DNA of 64,000 bases, taken from the NCBI RefSeq assembly GCF_010015445.1, contig NC_053122.1, positions 39,396,294 through 39,460,293 on the forward strand. Direction: 5' to 3'. Positions 58,411-64,000 of the stretch are shown here, one piece after another (positions within the stretch are counted from its first letter, which is position 1; every line of letters starts with the position of its first letter). A program made the translations under genes and the position numbers. The notes below the pieces were generated by a model that searched no databases, was not told the DNA's origin, and was given only the letters and a program-made list of their open reading frames with translations. Origin of the DNA: Perca fluviatilis. Taxonomy: Eukaryota; Chordata; Actinopteri; Perciformes; Percidae.

Positions 58411-59064
58411 TATGGCATAGAACTGACTATGCTATAATGGATCAGGTAAAAATAGTATCAACCTATGTTCATTACAAATGACTTCATCATATAAAATAAG
58501 TTAGACAAATAAACAAACCTCAAGCACAAGATCATTTGGGCTGCTACTTACTAGCAAGCACTGGGGGCCTAAGTAAGCATGCTAAGCTAATGGAGCTAGT
58601 GAAGCTAAGCGATCTAACAGGGTTATTCTTTTTTTTCCTTTTCTATACGTATACACTAACATGAAAAAGTTGTGAATTAGCTGTTATATAGTTGGTTTCT
58701 TTCTTTCATTTAATAATATATTAATACTAACTACTTACTTATTTTTTTTAAGGTTTTGCGGGGGCATTTTAGGCCTTTATTAGATAGGACAGCTAAATAC
58801 AGGAAAAGAGAGAGAGAGAAATGTGAAAAAAAAGAAGATGTGTTTCGGTTTATGGAGTTACACTGTGGAGTGAATTAGAAACTGACATGAAAATGTGTAA
58901 CACATTTAATAGATTTCAAAAATGATTTAATCATAAGCTGATAAACAAATATATAACAGATAACATCAGGGAGAACACCATAAGGTTACATACAATGGAT
59001 TTGGCATTTTTTAGATAGATAGCTCTATATAATGTATACGTACTCTCTTTCAAGTGTCTCTATG
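58411..59064. other. Intron 1, nothing recognised
   Basis: AT-rich with a short GA run near 58807. No features of note. Confidence 0.5.
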
Positions 59065-59300
59065 TAACTTTCAGTCTGTGTTGATTCTAGCGGCCCCTTC
59101 AGACTAAAGCGGTAGTGTTTTTACCACCTGCTGTTCTAAAGCTCTTTTCTTTACGGTGCTGTATTTCCCACTGCAGATTACTGAGTTAGTGTTACCAGGA
59201 GGTCATGTAGTCACGATGAATGTTAAGCTCAGACAGAAAATCATTCATTTACAATAAAAGAATAAGTGTTCATACGTTAACGTAGCCTACTTTGGATGTC
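59065..59300 (-). repeat. Dispersed repeat, inverted copy of 8855-9090
   Basis: See the partner. The core GACTAAAGCGGTAGTGTTTT and TTCTAAAGCTCTTTTCTTTA is clear; similarity continues to TCATACGTTAACGTAGCC near 59280. Confidence 0.75.
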
Positions 59301-59791
59301 TCGTGACCTGAACCAGGTCACTGTCACTGGGTCATGAGCCAAAGCATTAGCAAGAGGGTGTTGTAGCAACCAACTTAATATTATCCTACATTAAAATAGT
59401 GCACTTTTGAAGAAACCCATGACGCTTTACACAAGTACAGGGGGACAAGGGAGAAAATAGTAGGCTAACACAAACACGGACTAAAAGGGATAAAAATGAG
59501 TGCTAAATGGAAGGAGGCCATAATGTAATGTAGTTTAGGCATAACAAAATTAATTGTTTGGTTCCGGTTTCCGACCGACCCGGTCAATTTATGTCGTTCA
59601 CAAAGACAATCGTTGTCACTTACAAAGGCACTGGTAACTTTTGTTGTGTTCTGAATAGTAGCCAGTAGGTGGCGAGAACACAATATGCACAGTATATGTA
59701 ATGTGTAGAAGGAGAGTAAGTAAGAGTTATTCTTTCTTTTACAATGATGATGTCCATCATCATTAATAATTAATGTGTCAATTATTACTAG

Positions 59792-60238
59792 CGTGTCAAC
59801 CAAAATTGTGAGATTGGGTTTAAAATCATTTGAAAACGTGCTTCAAGAAGTCAAACAGTGCCCTTGTACATTCGTATCAGCAGCCGGCAAAGTTGACAGA
59901 GCTGACAAATGGACAGACATCGCCAGCGATGTGGTGTCGACCCCCACGCAGCAGCTTGGTTCGCTTGTCAGTGGCGTCATGTCTTTATTTCAGTTCAGGT
60001 ATTTAGCACTGAAGTGTGCCCCAGAGCCAGAATCTGTGCCCTCCACGGCTCAAAGTACCCCGACTCCGTCTGCGTTCGAGATGCTGTTTCGTGCACAGCA
60101 AGTTACTCATTTGCCCCCGCCGAAATTTGTACAGACCAAAAAAGACGAGCTGAAAAATGACATTCTGGGGAGCCTGCGGACCGGGGAGTGGGCTTTTCTC
60201 TTCCAAAGAGCACAAACCAAGGCTCATTTTTGCTGACA
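59792..60238 (+). CDS. Unidentified exon-like open frame
   Basis: Not recognised. The frame is open for about 148 codons, more GC-rich than its surroundings, with no ATG near its start. It is preceded by a possible acceptor (TTATTACTAG at 59782-59791) and followed, just after a TGA, by a donor-like ACA/GTAAGTG at 60239. Visible features: a hydrophilic start with FENVLQEVKQ; GSLVSGVMSLFQ; a Pro/Ser/Thr-rich stretch; then SAFEMLFRAQQVTHLPPPKF and KKDELKNDILGSLRTGEW. The KKxELxNDIL pattern recalls multi-copy predicted proteins of teleosts, possibly transposon-encoded (memory, weak). It lies antisense to esyt2 in intron 1 and immediately left of an intact hAT insertion. It could be a real nested gene piece, a mobile-element gene or a retropseudogene. 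Confidence 0.4.
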
Positions 60239-60272
60239 GTAAGTGAACTATAATATTTGAATTATGGTATTA

Positions 60273-61204
60273 CAGGGCTGTACTTTGACTCGAGTCCGGA
60301 CTTGAGACGGTTTTTCTATGGACTTGGACTTACTATAATAATATTGAAGGGAAAGTGAAACACAGCTTGGACGGGGATGTTGTTCGGCTTTTCACAAGTT
60401 TAGACAGCTAGCTAATGCTACACCGACGTTTGCTAAACGTTAGCGCAACAGCGTTAGCCTTAGCCTGCTTGGTAAATATTACGACTGCCTTCGGAATTTC
60501 CTATATGTTCCTATATCCACGTTGTCAACATAATACCTTTGGCGTGAGTGGTCCGTTTGTACCATCATTTTATTGAATTAAATATTAAGCTTCGCTCCTA
60601 CGAGATGGGTGGGTTTTTGTTACGTTACACACAAAGCTAACTGGCTATAGTTAGCCTGTACGTATGCTAGCGGACATTAGCCAACGTTGCCAAGCCAGCT
60701 AGCAACTTCGGCAATAGAGTTTCGGCGGGCTAACCACGACAGTATTGTCAATCAACCACTGCTGCTAAAAGCAGTCAACCTGCAGTGATGTTTGAAATGG
60801 AGACTTCCATCGTGCCTTTTCCCGGAGATCCTGGCCATTATTTTAAGGCATAAACAAACCATAGGGGTACACTCTAATGCTGGTCACTTCTTTTCTGCAC
60901 TACATCTGGAGTGAAGCTATATTGTCATTTAGTTGCTCAAATGCTCAGTCCTAGTACCTAGCAGTGGTAATAGTAGTGGATTGGTGTTTGTATCAGTTCT
61001 AAAACTGCTATTATGATGTATCAAGGGGAATGGCTATACTTACAAATCCTGAGTGTTGTGACACTGTTTTTGCTTTTAGATCAACAAATAATAACCCCAA
61101 ATGATTGTCTTGATACGGTCATGCATAAGACTTTTTTTTTTCTGTCCTGGACCTTTTTGGACTGGGTCTTGGACTCGACAAAGGTGGTCTTGACTACAGC
61201 CCTG
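60273..61204. mobile_element. Non-autonomous hAT with perfect 8-bp target duplication
   Basis: 932 bp, ends CAGGGCTGTACTTTGACTCG and CTTGACTACAGCCCTG, flanked by TGGTATTA at 60265-60272 and 61205-61212. Subterminal GACTCGAGTCC/GGACTTG motifs are mirrored (ACTGGGTCTTGGACTCGAC). No transposase. Confidence 0.95.
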
Positions 61205-61739
61205 TGGTATTATGACATTTGTTAAATAGTTTGTTGTGGTTTTAGACATTTCTGTTGCCTGTTTTGGACATTTCTGTTGCCTGTTATTTCTGTAGGTTTC
61301 CAGTTTTGTATATTTATTCTGTATATTTCTGTTCTCTGTTGTTTCCTTATTTCCCTGTTCATTGTGCGTTTCTGTTTATCCTGTTTTGATTGTGCATTCT
61401 TGTTTGTAATGTGTAGGGGTGCTTATAGTTAGGGAGTGAGGAGTTGCAGCGGGCAGGGTGTATAGCTGCAGACACAGCACCCCTGCTTATCTCTGCTTCT
61501 CTACATAGTCATCAGATTCATCTATCATATAATTAATAATATATTGAGAGTAGAGGGAGGCAGGCCAGTACAGCCCGATCCGGTTGGGGAGAGTTCTAGC
61601 CCGACCAGGCTCCTCTCTGTTGGGTACTCGTAGGGTACAGATTTGATCATTGGCAAATTATCAAAGATGTTTGATCAATATTAATAAAGTTATGAATATG
61701 GTTATTAATAACTTTATCAAATCGACAAACAATCAAAAC

Positions 61740-63410
61740 GGGGCACCACCCTGCAAGTCAGGGACCAATAATCAAACTATGGAACAGTCTCATTTCTGTG
61801 GTAATCCTTTCAAAGGAAACAAAGGAAGGGGTGATTTCGAGCACGGACCTGTGTTCAGCCAGAAATTATTACAATAAGTACACAAATAATCACAAGCAAC
61901 TGCTATTTAAGTATAATAGAATTTATTAACGTCACAATTATCAGTAGCCAATCAATAATCCTTCAATAATAAACATATACCTTTTACAATATCACAACTA
62001 AAAGCAAAAACAAAACAGCAAACCTGTAGCATGGACACGTCTGTGTGTGTATGTGTGTGTGTGTGTGTGAGTGAAAAAGGAGGGGGTGGTGTCGAAATGT
62101 AGTCTAACATTAAAAAAACTACCAAAATGGCTACTCCTGTGAGCTGCACATAACTATTTAGCCTCAAGAGGGCGGTAGTGGTGCTGGGTGCACGAGGAGG
62201 GGTTAAAGAGGCCGAGGGGGTTGCTAGGCAACGCACACGCTTAGCCCGTAGCTAGTATGCTAGGCCATGTGTTAGCTCTGTACAAACACTATGCCGACTC
62301 CACGTGGTTAAGCTAGCAGCGTTAGGTCGGGAGCTACGTGGCTAGCTTGTGTCTGTGTGTGTGTCTGTGTGTGTAGTTAGTAAAAGAAGAAAGGGTAAAG
62401 AAAGAGTCACACTGATCTTAGTTATCAATAATGACCAGCCCCCCTCAGCCACTCAGGTCAGGACCAAACGTGCAGTTAGGGCAGACTCTGAGACTTCTGT
62501 CTTACTGAGGGAAACTTCTGTCATTATAACCACTCCAGTGGCTAACAGCTGATTTTCTGCGATTATCTCGCAGACAGTAACTAAACTCCGTGAAAGGAGT
62601 GATAGCAGGTAGCAATTACAGTTTTACCAAGCTACTCAACACAACATATCGTGATCAATGATAAATTCACAGAAACAGATTAATAATCACATATGGACCA
62701 GCACATGATTAAAATCAGATCACATTAATGGCAAACAAGTGGTTACAATAACCTTTACTCATTAATAAAACACTCTACTTATCTCTGCCCAGACATAAGC
62801 CTTCTTACTGTGTGTTCAGTCCGTTTGTTTCTGTCCATAGATTTCCACAGAAATTAAACAGAACGGGTCCCTGGCGCTCGTCAGCGGCCACGGAGAAACT
62901 TCCCTCCAAAAAGGAAGCAAGGGGAAAAGTTTAGTTGACTTTGAGAAGAAAAACGCTGTTTCCTTCTCACTGCAGATATGAAAAACACTGGTGCATTTTC
63001 ATAGGATCCACCGAAATTAAATCCACTTTCTCCAGAAAATAGAAGTTTAGCACAAGCGCTTGCACGCCTCCTTTCACCTCCTTGTGTTGATCAGGCTATT
63101 TATAGGTTAAGACATCATGCTGTGTTTATAGTCCCGCTGAACCAATAGGAAGACTCAAAACTCTTGAAAGTGTGAAGACTACAATCTTGTAGTTCTTTGA
63201 CTTCCTGCCAGTTGTCCCCTCTGGCTGGGACTTTCGCATAGAGGTGTAAACTCACCAAGCTGGGGCGCTTGCAAGTAGGCCTGTCTTTTGTCTCTGAGCT
63301 CTTGGTCTCTGAGCACATGTGCCACATGTGTGTCTTATATCCAGAGGTCAGTTTAATCTGAGGCCTTTTGGTTAAAATCAGGTTTAACACCACTGATGGT
63401 CCCAACATCT
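61740..63410 (-). other. LTR-like promoter region (possible old retroelement LTR)
   Basis: On the minus strand: an inverted CCAAT box (CCTATTGGTTC near 63140), a strong TATA box CCTATAAATAGCC (63094-63106), an AATAAA signal at 61922-61927, then ...TTGCA followed by a primer-binding-site-like TGGTGCCCC at 61740-61748. This order fits U3-R-U5 plus the start of an internal region. Against it: 1.6 kb is long, the direct-repeat partner and target duplication are not seen, and no gag is recognised below. Contains (GT)n at 62041-62068. Tentative. Confidence 0.35.
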
Positions 63411-63632
63411 CCTTAACCTGCCTCTTAGTTATGCTGTTATAATTCTATAATTCTAGACTGCTGGGGAAATTCCTTTCTTCCTATGACACACTGAGCTGCG
63501 TTATTTTCAAATGGTGGATGCCCATGGATTTACTATGGTTAACGTGTACAAATATTGCCCTTTACTTTGCTTTCTGTTGGTTAGCTAGCATTGCGTCAAG
63601 CATTACTTCTCATAACTTTTTTCTCCATACTA

Positions 63633-64000
63633 GGGATTCACCGATCCAACTTTTTCAGTTCCAATACCAATGCCAGGGCTTTGTGTATCTGTCGATACCC
63701 GATACCGATCCCGTTGCTGAATTAATAATAAACTGTATACCTTTTATATCTGTTTACCTTCCTTCCACCATGTGGAAGAGACTAAAGGCACCAGACCTTC
63801 CTAACTAAACATTACTTTCCTAACTAAGACAAAATAACATAGATGTAATGTATTGAATTCTTATTTATTTGTTATTTAAAAAACAATTGTGCATTAAAAT
63901 CAAAAATATAATGTAATCAAACTTCTTATAATAAATTTTAATAAATAACAATAATGGGCCACCTTTATATAGGTTTATAATAGCTTAGTCTACTGTCACT
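63633..64000. mobile_element. hAT terminus, continues beyond the window
   Basis: AGGGATTCACCGATCCAACT followed by GATACCCGATACCGATCCCG is the usual left end of a fish hAT family. The opposite end is not in the window. Confidence 0.6.

Overview
The window is vertebrate nuclear DNA, almost certainly from a ray-finned (teleost, probably percomorph) fish. It holds one recognisable host gene, split into small exons with GT/AG borders. Very long CA/GT, GA, TA and TAA microsatellites and many fish-type transposons (Tc1, hAT, PIF-Harbinger, LINEs, tRNA-like SINEs, a Ty3-like element) surround it. There are no operons, bacterial signals, rRNA or convincing tRNA genes.

The host gene is on the minus strand: extended synaptotagmin 2 (esyt2; a or b paralogue not resolvable). 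Twelve consecutive coding exons can be read from 54899 down to 5319. All intron phases match and together they give 1089 nt, or 363 codons without a stop. They encode the whole SMP lipid-transfer domain apart from its first residues, all of C2A, and the first strand of C2B. By the human numbering I recall they are exons 2-13. The first exon (N-terminal membrane anchor) must lie above 64000, and the rest of C2B, the linker and C2C must lie below position 1.

Layout by increasing coordinate. 1-5300: 3' intron with a Tc1-derived MITE. 5319-11977: six clustered exons with SINEs, a hAT remnant and a MITE between them. 11978-23220: intron with two inverted Harbinger copies, a minisatellite SINE, a dead Tx1/L1-like LINE broken by a Harbinger and a hAT, and two further LINE pieces. 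23221-23276: exon 7. 23277-45651: a 22.4 kb intron made largely of nested transposons (hAT with inserted Tc1 MITE; dead Tc1; ZMYM/TTF-type hAT; Ty3-like element split by a TGGGTT-terminal element carrying SAM-protein-like exons and next to a 3.5 kb hAT that is itself split by a MITE; a second Tc1). 45652-54899: exons 6-2. 54900-64000: the 3' end of the very long first intron, with two hAT elements, an unexplained exon-like open frame, and an LTR-like promoter region on the minus strand.

Nothing here looks like a new functional system. The points most worth a second look are: intron 2 of esyt2, which begins with a (CA)36 array touching a weak splice donor and ends with a (TC)23 array acting as the polypyrimidine tract; the intron-containing SAM-like passenger gene in the TGGGTT element; the unidentified open frame at 59792-60238; and the well-dated nested insertions with intact target-site duplications.
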